The notes beneath the pieces are model-generated. The model searched no databases. It was not told the DNA's origin and was given only the letters and a program-made list of their open reading frames with translations. The translations under genes were made by a program, and so were the position numbers. Source: an uncultured Clostridia bacterium (GTDB lineage: Bacteria; Bacillota; Clostridia; TANB77; CAG-508). From it: a DNA stretch of 64,000 nt. Positions 27,136 to 36,218 of this stretch are shown here, one piece after another (within the stretch, counting starts at the first letter, position 1; every line of letters starts with the position of its first letter). The stretch spans positions 17,425-81,424 of the forward strand of contig CALXUS010000001.1 of NCBI GenBank assembly GCA_944391745.1, given 5' to 3'.

Positions 27136-27888
27136 TTATTTATCAAAGTTTACTATTTTTTCAAAGCTATCTACTTTTAAACTTGCTCCTCCTACAAGCC
27201 CTCCATCAATATCAGACATTGTAAATAATTCCTTTGCATTTTCAGGTTTAACACTTCCTCCATACAATATTATTACTTCTTCTGATACTTCTTCGCCATA
27301 TAGCTCTTTTATTTTGTTTCTTATTTGTTTAATTGAGTTATTAGCATCTTCTGATGTAGCTGTTTTTCCAGTTCCAATAGCCCAAATAGGTTCATAGGCT
27401 ATTATAGTTTTTTTAACTTCTTCTTTACTTAAATTTGCTAAAGCTTTTTCTACTTGAGAAGTAATGATTTTTTCAGTTTCATTAGCCTCTCTTTGTTCTA
27501 ATGTTTCACCAACACAAACAATTGGTTTTAAGCCTTCATCTAAAGAAGCTTTTAATTTTAGGTTAACAGTTTCATCTGTTTCTGCAAAATATTGTCTTCT
27601 TTCTGAATGTCCAATAATAACATACTCTGTATTTATTGATTTAAGCATCTTAGGTGATACTTCACCTGTGTATGCTCCTGATTCTTTATAATACACATTT
27701 TGTGCACCAATATGAATATTCGTTTCTTGTACTGTTAATAGTGAATAAAATAAATCTGTATATGGAACACATAAAATCACTTCATTTTTTGTGTCTTTTA
27801 CTTTTGGTGTTAGCTCTGTAATAAATTCTATTGCTTCGTTTGGAAGCATATTCATTTTCCAGTTTCCAGCAATCACTTTTCTTCTCAT
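27136..27888 (-). CDS. tpiA: Triose-phosphate isomerase
   Basis: Interconverts dihydroxyacetone phosphate and glyceraldehyde 3-phosphate. 250 residues with GNWKMN (Lys), GHSERR (His electrophile), AYEPIWAIGTGKTA (Glu base and loop 6), and the phosphate-binding ILYGGSVKPENA. It lies 8 nt after pgk and is clearly in the same operon. Confidence 0.98.
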   Translation of the reverse strand: MRRKVIAGNWKMNMLPNEAIEFITELTPKVKDTKNEVILCVPYTDLFYSLLTVQETNIHIGAQNVYYKESGAYTGEVSPKMLKSINTEYVIIGHSERRQYFAETDETVNLKLKASLDEGLKPIVCVGETLEQREANETEKIITSQVEKALANLSKEEVKKTIIAYEPIWAIGTGKTATSEDANNSIKQIRNKIKELYGEEVSEEVIILYGGSVKPENAKELFTMSDIDGGLVGGASLKVDSFEKIVNFDK

Positions 27889-27896
27889 AAGACCTC

Positions 27897-29084
27897 CTAT
27901 TTATCTTGAATACATTCAATTCCTGGTAGTTTTTTACCTTCAATAAATTCTAGTGATGCTCCACCACCTGTAGAAATATGAGACATTTTATCTGCTAATC
28001 CTGCTTTTGTTACTGCTGCTGCTGAATCTCCTCCACCAATTATAGTTGTGCAATCAGTTAAGTTAGCTAGGCAATCTGCTATTGCATTTGTTCCAACTGC
28101 AAACTGGTCAAATTCAAATAATCCAACTGGACCATTCCATAATACAGTTTTAGCTTTTTGAAGCTCTTCTGTGTATAATTTAATTGTTTCAGGTCCTATA
28201 TCAAAACCTTCCCATCCATCAGGTATTTCTGAATATTTAACTACTTTACTTTCAGTATCAGGTTTAAATTCTTTTCCAACAACATTGTCTAATGGTAAAA
28301 GCATTTTTACACCTTTATCTTTTGCCTTTTGCATTAAGCTTGTTGCTAAATCAAGCTTGTCTAATTCACAAACAGAATTTCCAACTCCATAACCTTGTGC
28401 TTTATAGAATGTATATGCCATTCCACCACCAATTAATAATGTATCAACTTTTTCTAATAAACTATCTATAACTCCTATTTTATCAGATACTTTTTTACCA
28501 CCTAATATTGCTACAAATGGTCTTACTGGATTATTTAAAGCATCTCCTAATGCTTTTAATTCTTTTTCAATTAAGAAACCACAAGCTGATGGTAAGTATT
28601 TTGCTACTCCTGCTGTTGATGAGTGTGCTCTATGGCATGTTCCAAAAGCATCGTTTACATAAATATCAGCAAGTGATGCTAATTCTTTACTAAATTCATC
28701 ATCATTTTTCTCTTCTCTTGGATCAAATCTAACATTTTCTAGAAGAACTACATCTCCTTCTTTCATGTTACTTGTTAGTTCTTTTGCACTTGGTCCTACT
28801 ATATCTTCTGCAAGTTTTACTTCTTTTCCTAATTCAGCTGATAATTCTTTTGCAACTGGCGCTAGAGAAAACTCTTTTTTTACTTCACCCTTTGGTCTTC
28901 CTAAATGTGAGCATAAAATTAATTTTGCATTATGTTCTAATAAATATTTGATTGTAGGAAGTGCTGCTACAATTCTTGTTTTATCTGTGATATTTAAGTT
29001 TTCATCTAATGGAACATTAAAGTCACATCTTAGTAATACTTTTTTTCCATTTACATCAATATCTTTAATAGTTACTTTACTCAT
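27897..29084 (-). CDS. pgk: Phosphoglycerate kinase
   Basis: Transfers phosphate from 1,3-bisphosphoglycerate to ADP. 395 residues, standard two-domain length. Substrate motifs are RCDFNVPLD and [11 protein letters not shown]; the nucleotide-side motifs are [29 protein letters not shown] and [12 protein letters not shown]. Its ATG follows AGAAGG. The 217-nt leader between it and the small upstream gene contains a terminator for that gene, so pgk may have its own promoter. None with good consensus was found. Confidence 0.98.
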   Translation of the reverse strand: MSKVTIKDIDVNGKKVLLRCDFNVPLDENLNITDKTRIVAALPTIKYLLEHNAKLILCSHLGRPKGEVKKEFSLAPVAKELSAELGKEVKLAEDIVGPSAKELTSNMKEGDVVLLENVRFDPREEKNDDEFSKELASLADIYVNDAFGTCHRAHSSTAGVAKYLPSACGFLIEKELKALGDALNNPVRPFVAILGGKKVSDKIGVIDSLLEKVDTLLIGGGMAYTFYKAQGYGVGNSVCELDKLDLATSLMQKAKDKGVKMLLPLDNVVGKEFKPDTESKVVKYSEIPDGWEGFDIGPETIKLYTEELQKAKTVLWNGPVGLFEFDQFAVGTNAIADCLANLTDCTTIIGGGDSAAAVTKAGLADKMSHISTGGGASLEFIEGKKLPGIECIQDK

Positions 29085-29254
29085 AAAATACCTTCTTTCC
29101 TAGGAGGATTTAATTCTCCTATATGCTTTTATAAATCGTCATATAATTATGTAACTTAATTTGTAAAGCTACACAATGGTATAACAACCCATTATTATTT
29201 AGCATTACTATTTTATATCAAAAAAGCTAAGTTTTCAATAGTTTTCATGAAAAA

Positions 29255-29296
29255 ACAAAGCAGTGAAAGAAGTTTCCCTCTTTCACTGCCTTGTTC
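29255..29296 (-). terminator. Strong terminator of the 71-residue cassette gene
   Basis: 17-bp arms (29255-29271, 29280-29296) with one G-U pair, followed on the minus strand by a six-T run. It starts 5 nt after the small gene's stop codon region. Confidence 0.9.
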
Positions 29297-29301
29297 AGAA
29301 A

Positions 29302-29517
29302 TCAGAAGTCATAGCCGTACTCGCTTTTGATGTAATTGCAAGCGGCTACTCTTTCCGGTTGATTGATTCGCCCTTCTCTTTGGGCGCTATCGAGAGTGTT
29401 TAACACAATCTCGACAATGAGATAGAAGGGTGCCCCTTGTGTGTCGCTCAGAGCCCAGTCGAGCTCTGCCTTGATTGAAGCAAGGTTTTCCGGGCGTACA
29501 ACACTTTTATTCGGCAT
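29302..29517 (-). CDS. Small protein of unknown function, G+C-rich cassette gene
   Basis: 71 residues, acidic and helical-looking: MPNKSVVRPENLASIKAEL, then DWALSDTQGAPFYLIVEIVL, then AACNYIKSEYGYDF. I do not recognise it. Base composition is near half G+C by eye, against well under a third in the flanking glycolytic genes, with codons (CGC, GGC, GCC, GAG) unlike theirs. It has its own consensus promoter, a perfect AAGGAGGT ribosome site, and a strong terminator, and it is inserted between gap and pgk. This suggests a transferred, independently expressed cassette. See the similar genes at 34207 and 41990. Confidence 0.75.
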   Translation of the reverse strand: MPNKSVVRPENLASIKAELDWALSDTQGAPFYLIVEIVLNTLDSAQREGRINQPERVAACNYIKSEYGYDF

Positions 29518-29564
29518 AATACCAATACCTCCTTATGCCTTTGTACCTGTGTACGAACATAAAT

Positions 29565-29593
29565 ATTATATCATGTTTACATAACTATGTCAA
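29565..29593 (-). promoter_or_regulatory. Perfect consensus promoter of the 71-residue gene
   Basis: TTGACA (29593-29588), 17 nt, TATAAT (29570-29565): an exact match to the sigma-A consensus with ideal spacing, about 48 nt before the start codon. Confidence 0.88.
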
Positions 29594-29619
29594 GTAAAAT
29601 TAATTTTCTACACAAATAA

Positions 29620-29663
29620 AAGACTATTGATTAAGCCTTTTTAATCACTTTATCAATAGTCTT
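29620..29663 (-). terminator. Terminator after gap
   Basis: 12-bp arms AAGACTATTGAT/ATCAATAGTCTT with an imperfect inner stem, then TTTATTT on the minus strand, 17 nt past the gap stop codon. It separates gap from the inserted small gene. Confidence 0.8.
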
Positions 29664-29680
29664 CTATAATTTTATTTAAA

Positions 29681-31080
<1,400 letters not shown>

Positions 31081-31236
31081 AGTTTTCCTCCTTCGTTTCA
31101 CAAAATCATAACATATTTTTAATATACTACTAATTCACGATTTTATCAAGTTATTTTTTTATTTTTTATATTACATTTTTGTTACATCATTTATTATGCT
31201 TTTTTTTAATCAGTTTATGCTTTTTTACCAATATTA

Positions 31237-31264
31237 TTGTTTAAATTTTTGTATATGATATAAT
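31237..31264 (+). promoter_or_regulatory. Probable deoD promoter
   Basis: TTGTTT (31237-31242), 16 nt, TATAAT (31259-31264), 36 nt before the deoD ATG with AAAGGAG between. Confidence 0.6.
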
Positions 31265-31299
31265 ATAGTTATTAAAATTTATTTTAAAGGAGTGATTTT

Positions 31300-32010
31300 A
31301 TGACACCACATAATGAAGCTAAAAAAGAGGATATTGCAGATATTGTTTTAATGCCTGGAGACCCTCTAAGAGCCAAATATATTGCTGAAAATTTCTTAAC
31401 TGACTATAAATTAATTAATTCTGTAAGAAACATGTTTGGATACACTGGTTATTATAACGGAAAAAGAGTTACTGTTTTTGCGTCTGGAATGGGTATGCCT
31501 AGTATGGGAATATATTCCTATGAACTTTATAAATTTTACGATGTAAAATCTATCATAAGATTAGGCTCTTGTGGAGCTTATTCTCCTGATTTAAATATAT
31601 TTGATACTATACTAGTAAACAACAGTTATACAGAAGGAAATTTTGCATTGGGATTAGAAGGTGTAAATTGTCATTTGGCTAAAGCTGATGCTGAGTTGAA
31701 TGAAAAGTTAAAAGCTACAGCTAATAAAGAAAATATTAAATTAATTGAAGGTGATGTACTTTGTAGTGAAGTTTTTGACTATTACGTAAAGGATTTAAAT
31801 GCATTAATTAATAGATTTCCAAAAGATTTAAATATTATTGGTGCTGAAATGGAATCTTTTGCATTATTTTATACATCTAAATATTTAAATAAGAAGGCTG
31901 CTTGTTTACTTACTGTTGTAGATTCTCACTATAAAAAGCAGGAAATATCTGCTGAAGAAAGAGAAAAGTCTTTAAATAGTATGATAAGAATTGCTTTAGA
32001 ATCTTTATAG
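31300..32010 (+). CDS. deoD: Purine-nucleoside phosphorylase, DeoD type
   Basis: Phosphorolysis of purine (deoxy)nucleosides to base and pentose 1-phosphate. 236 residues, normal for the hexameric DeoD class. MPGDPLRAKYIAE binds phosphate, RLGSCGAYSPD is the central motif, IIGAEMESFALFY contacts the ribose, and LLTVVDSHYK holds the catalytic Asp (often TVSDH in other members). A single gene with its own promoter, convergent with the CapA gene. Confidence 0.95.
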   Translation: MTPHNEAKKEDIADIVLMPGDPLRAKYIAENFLTDYKLINSVRNMFGYTGYYNGKRVTVFASGMGMPSMGIYSYELYKFYDVKSIIRLGSCGAYSPDLNIFDTILVNNSYTEGNFALGLEGVNCHLAKADAELNEKLKATANKENIKLIEGDVLCSEVFDYYVKDLNALINRFPKDLNIIGAEMESFALFYTSKYLNKKAACLLTVVDSHYKKQEISAEEREKSLNSMIRIALESL

Positions 32011-32020
32011 TAAATAAAGC

Positions 32021-32059
32021 AAAAGAACTAAACAAAAATTATTTTTGCTTAGTTCTTTT
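32021..32059. terminator. Bidirectional terminator between deoD and the CapA gene
   Basis: 11-bp arms AAAAGAACTAA/TTAGTTCTTTT plus inner CAAAAA/TTTTTG pairing between converging genes; both strands end U-rich. Confidence 0.85.
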
Positions 32060-32062
32060 TAT

Positions 32063-33352
32063 TTATGCAGCTAATTCTTCACTTTCTTCATCTGTTTCCT
32101 CTTTTAATGTATTGTCTATTTCTGGTCCAACAATTTCTTCTATTTTGTTAAGCTCTGATTTCATTAAATTATACATTGATAATGAATATTCTGAATTTCC
32201 AGATTCATAATCTTTTATTATTTGTTCAATATCTAATAATTCATATCTATCTGTTGCATTTTGTCCATTATCATATACATACACTGGTGTATAAGTTGCT
32301 TTATCTATAGTTATTTCTCCAGTTTGACCATTTTTTCTAACTTCTACATTTAATATTAATGTATCTCTTGTATAATTATCTGTTTGTGCTGAGAAGAAAT
32401 TTCCCATTGAATATATAACAAAACCTTCTCTAGTTGTACCATCATCTAAAGTTACTGTTTTCATTTCCATAGGCTCTGGTACGTGTGAGTGATTTCCAAG
32501 TATAATATCAGCTCCATTTTTTATTAAAAATTCAGCTAAATCTTCTTGCTCTGATGTAGGTTTTAATCTATATTCTGCACCCCAATGCATACTAACTACT
32601 ATTAATTCTGCTCCTTCCTCTTTTGCTTTATCTAATTGCTCTTTTATAAAATCTTTATTTATTAAATTTACTGAATATTCTCTTCCAGTAGGTATAGGTA
32701 TACCATTTGTTCCATAAGTATAACACAAAAATGCAGTTTTTATTCCATTTAAATCTTTCATTAATATTGTATTTTGCTCTTCCTCGCTTCTAGAAGTACC
32801 TGTATGAGCTATTCCATACTCGTCTAAAACGTTTAGTGTTCTTTCAAGTCCAGTATATCCTTTATCTAAACAATGATTATTTGCTGTTGTTAAAATATCT
32901 ATTCCCATTTCTTTTAAATCTAATGCTAATTCATCTGGTGAATTAAATGTTGGATATCCTGAATATCCTCTGTCTTTTCCAGCTAAAGTAGTTTCTAAAT
33001 TTCCAACGGCAACAGTTGCATTTTCAAAATATTTAGTTACATTTTTAAACATTGGAGAGAAATCATAAGTACCTGTTTCAGAATTATAGGCATCCTTGAA
33101 ATTTTGACTATGGCATAAAGCATCTCCTATTCCAACAATATTTATTACTGTGTCTTCTGGAATTACTTCTTCTGGTTCTGTTTCAGAAATATTTTCTATT
33201 GCATTTTCAACATTATTTTCGGATTTTTTTAATAATTCTGGATTATTAACTAATACGTAAATTCCTACTGATATTGCAATAAGTAAAATTATAATAATTA
33301 TTCCCAAAAATACATTTAACTTTCTTATTTTTTCTTTTTTTCTTCTAGCCAT
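32063..33352 (-). CDS. CapA-family membrane-anchored metallophosphatase-like protein
   Basis: 429 residues. A membrane helix near the N-terminus (about 13-33) and an acidic linker precede the PGA_cap domain (about 68-350). Motifs are NIVGIGDALCHSQN, AVGNLETTLAG, ILTTANNHCLDKGYTGLERTL, LIVVSMHWGAEY and DIILGNHSHVPEPME, with the Asp/His/Asn metal ligands of the calcineurin-like fold. CapA of bacilli works in poly-gamma-glutamate export or anchoring, but no CapBC genes are nearby, so the substrate is open. The C-terminal 60 residues are Glu-rich. Located outside the membrane. Confidence 0.88.
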   Translation of the reverse strand: MARRKKEKIRKLNVFLGIIIIILLIAISVGIYVLVNNPELLKKSENNVENAIENISETEPEEVIPEDTVINIVGIGDALCHSQNFKDAYNSETGTYDFSPMFKNVTKYFENATVAVGNLETTLAGKDRGYSGYPTFNSPDELALDLKEMGIDILTTANNHCLDKGYTGLERTLNVLDEYGIAHTGTSRSEEEQNTILMKDLNGIKTAFLCYTYGTNGIPIPTGREYSVNLINKDFIKEQLDKAKEEGAELIVVSMHWGAEYRLKPTSEQEDLAEFLIKNGADIILGNHSHVPEPMEMKTVTLDDGTTREGFVIYSMGNFFSAQTDNYTRDTLILNVEVRKNGQTGEITIDKATYTPVYVYDNGQNATDRYELLDIEQIIKDYESGNSEYSLSMYNLMKSELNKIEEIVGPEIDNTLKEETDEESEELAA

Positions 33353-33517
33353 AATATCCCCTTTCTTTATTTATATATATTGATTTTCTACTATTTTATA
33401 TTAATTGTCAATACATTTCATTAAACATAAAAATTATTTTTTGTATATTTTTTTTATCTTTGCACATAATAGCAATATAATGAAAACTTACTGCTTTTTA
33501 GAAAGGATGATTTGAAA

Positions 33518-34066
33518 ATGAAAGCGACTGGTGTTGTTAGAAGAATAGATGATTTGGGAAGAATAGTTATTCCTAAAGAAATTAGGAGAACCTTAAGGAT
33601 TAAAGAAGGAGATCCCCTAGAAATTTTTACTGAAAAAGATGGTGATATTATTTTAAAAAAATATTCACCAATAGGTGAATTATCTAATTTTGCCACTGAG
33701 TACGTTGAAAGTTTAAATAAAATTACTGGTCATATTAGTATTATAACTGACAGAGATACAGTTATTGCAGTTTCTGGTACAACAAAAAAAGATTTATTGG
33801 AACAAAAAATAAGCTCTGATTTAGAAAAAATATTTAATACTAGACAGAAATTCATCGGAGATGGTTCAAATTCAATATTTATTACAGAAAAAGGAAATAA
33901 AGATAAAGAAATAAAGCCACAGGTAATTTGTCCTATAATTTCTGATGGTGATGTTATAGGAAGTGTTGTATTAATTAGTAAAGATGAAAACACTAAAATG
34001 GAAAAAACTGAAGAAGAAGTTGCCTCTGTTGCAGCTACATTTTTAGGTAGTCAAATGGAAATTTAA
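33518..34066 (+). CDS. spoVT: Stage V sporulation protein T (AbrB-type regulator)
   Basis: Forespore transcription regulator, 182 residues. The N-terminal AbrB swapped-hairpin DNA-binding domain is GVVRRIDDLGRIVIPKEIRR (about 4-23) with REGDPLEIF-like KEGDPLEIF. The C-terminal GAF-like domain is about 55-178 (DTVIAVSGTTKKDLLEQKIS, PIISDGDVIGSVVLIS). I chose the ATG at 33518 because the family starts MKATG; a TTG two codons earlier (33512) is better spaced from AAAGGA and may be used instead. Together with sigK this marks a spore former. Confidence 0.93.
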   Translation: MKATGVVRRIDDLGRIVIPKEIRRTLRIKEGDPLEIFTEKDGDIILKKYSPIGELSNFATEYVESLNKITGHISIITDRDTVIAVSGTTKKDLLEQKISSDLEKIFNTRQKFIGDGSNSIFITEKGNKDKEIKPQVICPIISDGDVIGSVVLISKDENTKMEKTEEEVASVAATFLGSQMEI

Positions 34067-34119
34067 ATTCTATAAAATTGATTTTTTAATAAATAATTCG
34101 TGAAAATATCAGCTAACTC

Positions 34120-34148
34120 TTGACTTTTTAACAAATACAATATACTAT
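34120..34148 (+). promoter_or_regulatory. Consensus promoter of the 76-residue cassette gene
   Basis: TTGACT (34120-34125), 17 nt, TACTAT (34143-34148). Confidence 0.75.
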
Positions 34149-34168
34149 TAATTTATGTTTTTTCTTCT

Positions 34169-34186
34169 GAAGAGTTTTTACTCTTC
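34169..34186 (+). other. Hairpin in the 5' leader of the 76-residue gene
   Basis: GAAGAGT/ACTCTTC with a 4-nt T loop lies 12-14 nt after the expected transcript start and 10 nt before the AAGGAG ribosome site. It probably protects the mRNA end or tunes initiation (inference). Confidence 0.5.
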
Positions 34187-34206
34187 TACAAAACAAGGAG
34201 TGATTT

Positions 34207-34437
34207 ATGGCTAATTCAATTCAACATTTCACTAATCCTTGTGCTAGCTCTTCGATTGATTATGGTTTTGCATTTTGCTTAAGAACTAGTAAATGCACCT
34301 TTGAAACTAGAGAGCAGTATGAGGATGCAGTAAAAGATGAGCTGATTGAAGCAATTGCCTATGGGCAATTAACCCTTACAGAAGCCTGCAAAATTCTTTC
34401 ATCAAAAGGCATTTCTACAGAGGGATTCGAGCTTTAA
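34207..34437 (+). CDS. Small Cys-containing protein of unknown function, cassette gene
   Basis: 76 residues: IQHFTNPCASSSIDYGFAFC, then LRTSKCTFETREQYEDAVKD, then a helical end LIEAIAYGQLTLTEACKILS with a look of a short helix-turn-helix (about 51-70). Four Cys residues might bind metal. I do not recognise it. Codon use and G+C (about 40 percent by eye) stand out from spoVT and metG on either side. It has its own promoter, 5' hairpin, AAGGAG site and terminator. Same design as the genes at 29302 and 41990. Confidence 0.72.
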   Translation: MANSIQHFTNPCASSSIDYGFAFCLRTSKCTFETREQYEDAVKDELIEAIAYGQLTLTEACKILSSKGISTEGFEL

Positions 34438-34455
34438 TTACTCTTCATCAAAAAA

Positions 34456-34480
34456 TGGCACCACCAAAATGGTGGTGTCA
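34456..34480. terminator. Terminator of the 76-residue gene
   Basis: 10-bp arms TGGCACCACC/GGTGGTGTCA (one G-U) with a 5-nt loop, between the small gene and the converging metG; only a weak U-tract on the plus side. Confidence 0.7.
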
Positions 34481-34488
34481 TTCTCATA

Positions 34489-36054
34489 TTATTTCATAAG
34501 ATTTTTAATGTAATCTACTTCTTCTTCAGCATTTAATCTCATAAAAATAGGTTCGCCTTTTTTTATAACATTTATGTCTTTTATATTTTTATATTCTTTT
34601 AGCGTATCCCAGCTAATATTATTATCCATTCCTAATTGTCTTAGCATATTGTCTGATGTTTCTACCATTAGAGGTCTTATTAATATTGCAATTTCTCTTA
34701 AATTAGCTACTAGATGATAAATGCATGATTTTAGTTTTTCAATATTTTCTTCATCTTTTGCCAACACCCAAGGAGAAGTTTCATCAATGTATTTATTTGT
34801 TCTTGAAATGTAGTTCCAAATTTCTTTTAAACTATTTCCAAACTCAAAATTATCTATTTCTTTATTAAAATTGTTAATTACCTCTTCTGATGCCTTTTCT
34901 ATGTCTTCATCAACATCATTTTGAATTCCATTATATTCTGGAACTTTTCCATCGAAATATTTGTTTACCATTGAAATTGTTCTATTCAATAAATTGCTTA
35001 AATCATTACATAAGTCAAAATTATATCTTTCCACAAAACCTTCTGGTGAAAATAATCCATCTTGTGAAGTAGGCATTTCTCTGATCAAGAAATATTTTGT
35101 AGCATCTAATCCATATCTATCTATTAATTGCTCTGGATAAATTACATTACCTTTTGATTTGCTCATTTTTCCATCTTTCATAACAATCCAGTTATGAACA
35201 AAAATAGTTTTAGGAATTGGCAAGTCAAGTGCCATTAAAAATATAGGCCAATAAATTAGATGAAATCTTGCTATATCTTTTCCAACTAAATGGACATCAG
35301 CTGGCCAGAATTTTTTAAACATACTATCATCATCTGATAAATATCCTAATGCTGTAATATAATTTGTTAAAGCGTCTAGCCATACATATATAACATGCTT
35401 AGGGTCGCTTTTAACTTTTATTCCCCAGTCAAAAGATGTTCTTGTAACACATAAATCTTCTAGTCCTGGTTTCAAGAAATTATTAATCATTTCCGTTTTT
35501 CTATAATCTGGCTTTATAAAGTCTGGATGAGTATTGTAATAATCTAATAGCCTGTCAGCATATTTTTTCATATTAAAAAAATACGCTTCTTCCTTCATTT
35601 TTGTAACTTCTCTACCACAATCAGGACATTTGCCATCTACTAATTGTGTTTCTGTAAAATATGATTCACAAGGTTTGCAATACCAGCCTTCATATTCGCC
35701 TTTGTAGATATCTCCTTGTTTTAGAAATCTTTCAAATATTTCTTGAACAGCTTTATAGTGATAATCATCAGTTGTTCTCATGAATATATCATTATCTATT
35801 TTCATAGTTTTCCATAATTTTTTTGCTGCTTCTGCTTGGGCATCTACATATTCTTGAGGAGACATATTTGCATCTTTTGCCTTATCCTCTATTTTTTGTC
35901 CATGCTCATCTACACCAGTTAACATTAAGCAGTCATATCCTTGCATTTTTCTTAGCCTCTTTAACATATCTGCTAAAACTGTTGTGTAAGCTGTGCCAAT
36001 GTGGAACTTGCCACTTGGATAGTAAATTGGTGTTGTGATATAATATTTGCTCAT
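34489..36054 (-). CDS. metG: Methionyl-tRNA synthetase
   Basis: Charges tRNA-Met. 521 residues, class I. The HIGH-type motif appears as GKFHIGTAYTT (about 15). The zinc knuckle has CKPCESYF and CPDCG. The KMSKS motif is KDGKMSKSKGNV (about 296). The C-terminal anticodon-binding helices follow. It lacks the Trbp111-like C-terminal tRNA-binding domain of longer forms, as do many short MetG. No T-box leader was seen. A palindromic repeat (36142-36211) sits just upstream. Confidence 0.97.
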   Translation of the reverse strand: MSKYYITTPIYYPSGKFHIGTAYTTVLADMLKRLRKMQGYDCLMLTGVDEHGQKIEDKAKDANMSPQEYVDAQAEAAKKLWKTMKIDNDIFMRTTDDYHYKAVQEIFERFLKQGDIYKGEYEGWYCKPCESYFTETQLVDGKCPDCGREVTKMKEEAYFFNMKKYADRLLDYYNTHPDFIKPDYRKTEMINNFLKPGLEDLCVTRTSFDWGIKVKSDPKHVIYVWLDALTNYITALGYLSDDDSMFKKFWPADVHLVGKDIARFHLIYWPIFLMALDLPIPKTIFVHNWIVMKDGKMSKSKGNVIYPEQLIDRYGLDATKYFLIREMPTSQDGLFSPEGFVERYNFDLCNDLSNLLNRTISMVNKYFDGKVPEYNGIQNDVDEDIEKASEEVINNFNKEIDNFEFGNSLKEIWNYISRTNKYIDETSPWVLAKDEENIEKLKSCIYHLVANLREIAILIRPLMVETSDNMLRQLGMDNNISWDTLKEYKNIKDINVIKKGEPIFMRLNAEEEVDYIKNLMK

Positions 36055-36141
36055 AATATTCTCTCCTCCTAAACTTTTAACTATTGATTATTATAGCATA
36101 TTCTTCCTGCAAAATCTATATTTTATCGATTTTTTTGTAGC

Positions 36142-36211
36142 TGAATTTGGGGACACCTTCCGAAAACAGCTTTCAATGATAAGCTGTTTTCGGAAGGTGT
36201 CCCCAAATTCA
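36142..36211. repeat. 70-bp perfect palindromic element, copy A
   Basis: 30-nt arms (36142-36171 and 36182-36211) are exact reverse complements around a 10-nt asymmetric loop TTCAATGATA. The core GGGGACACCTTCC is shared with 7957-8064. The loop is the reverse complement of the loop in copy B (41755-41824), so the two copies are the same element in opposite orientation. They flank the four-gene two-component/ABC module. Resembles REP/MITE-like palindromes mobilised by Y1 transposases (inference); no transposase is in the window. Confidence 0.92.
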
Positions 36212-36218
36212 TCCTCCC

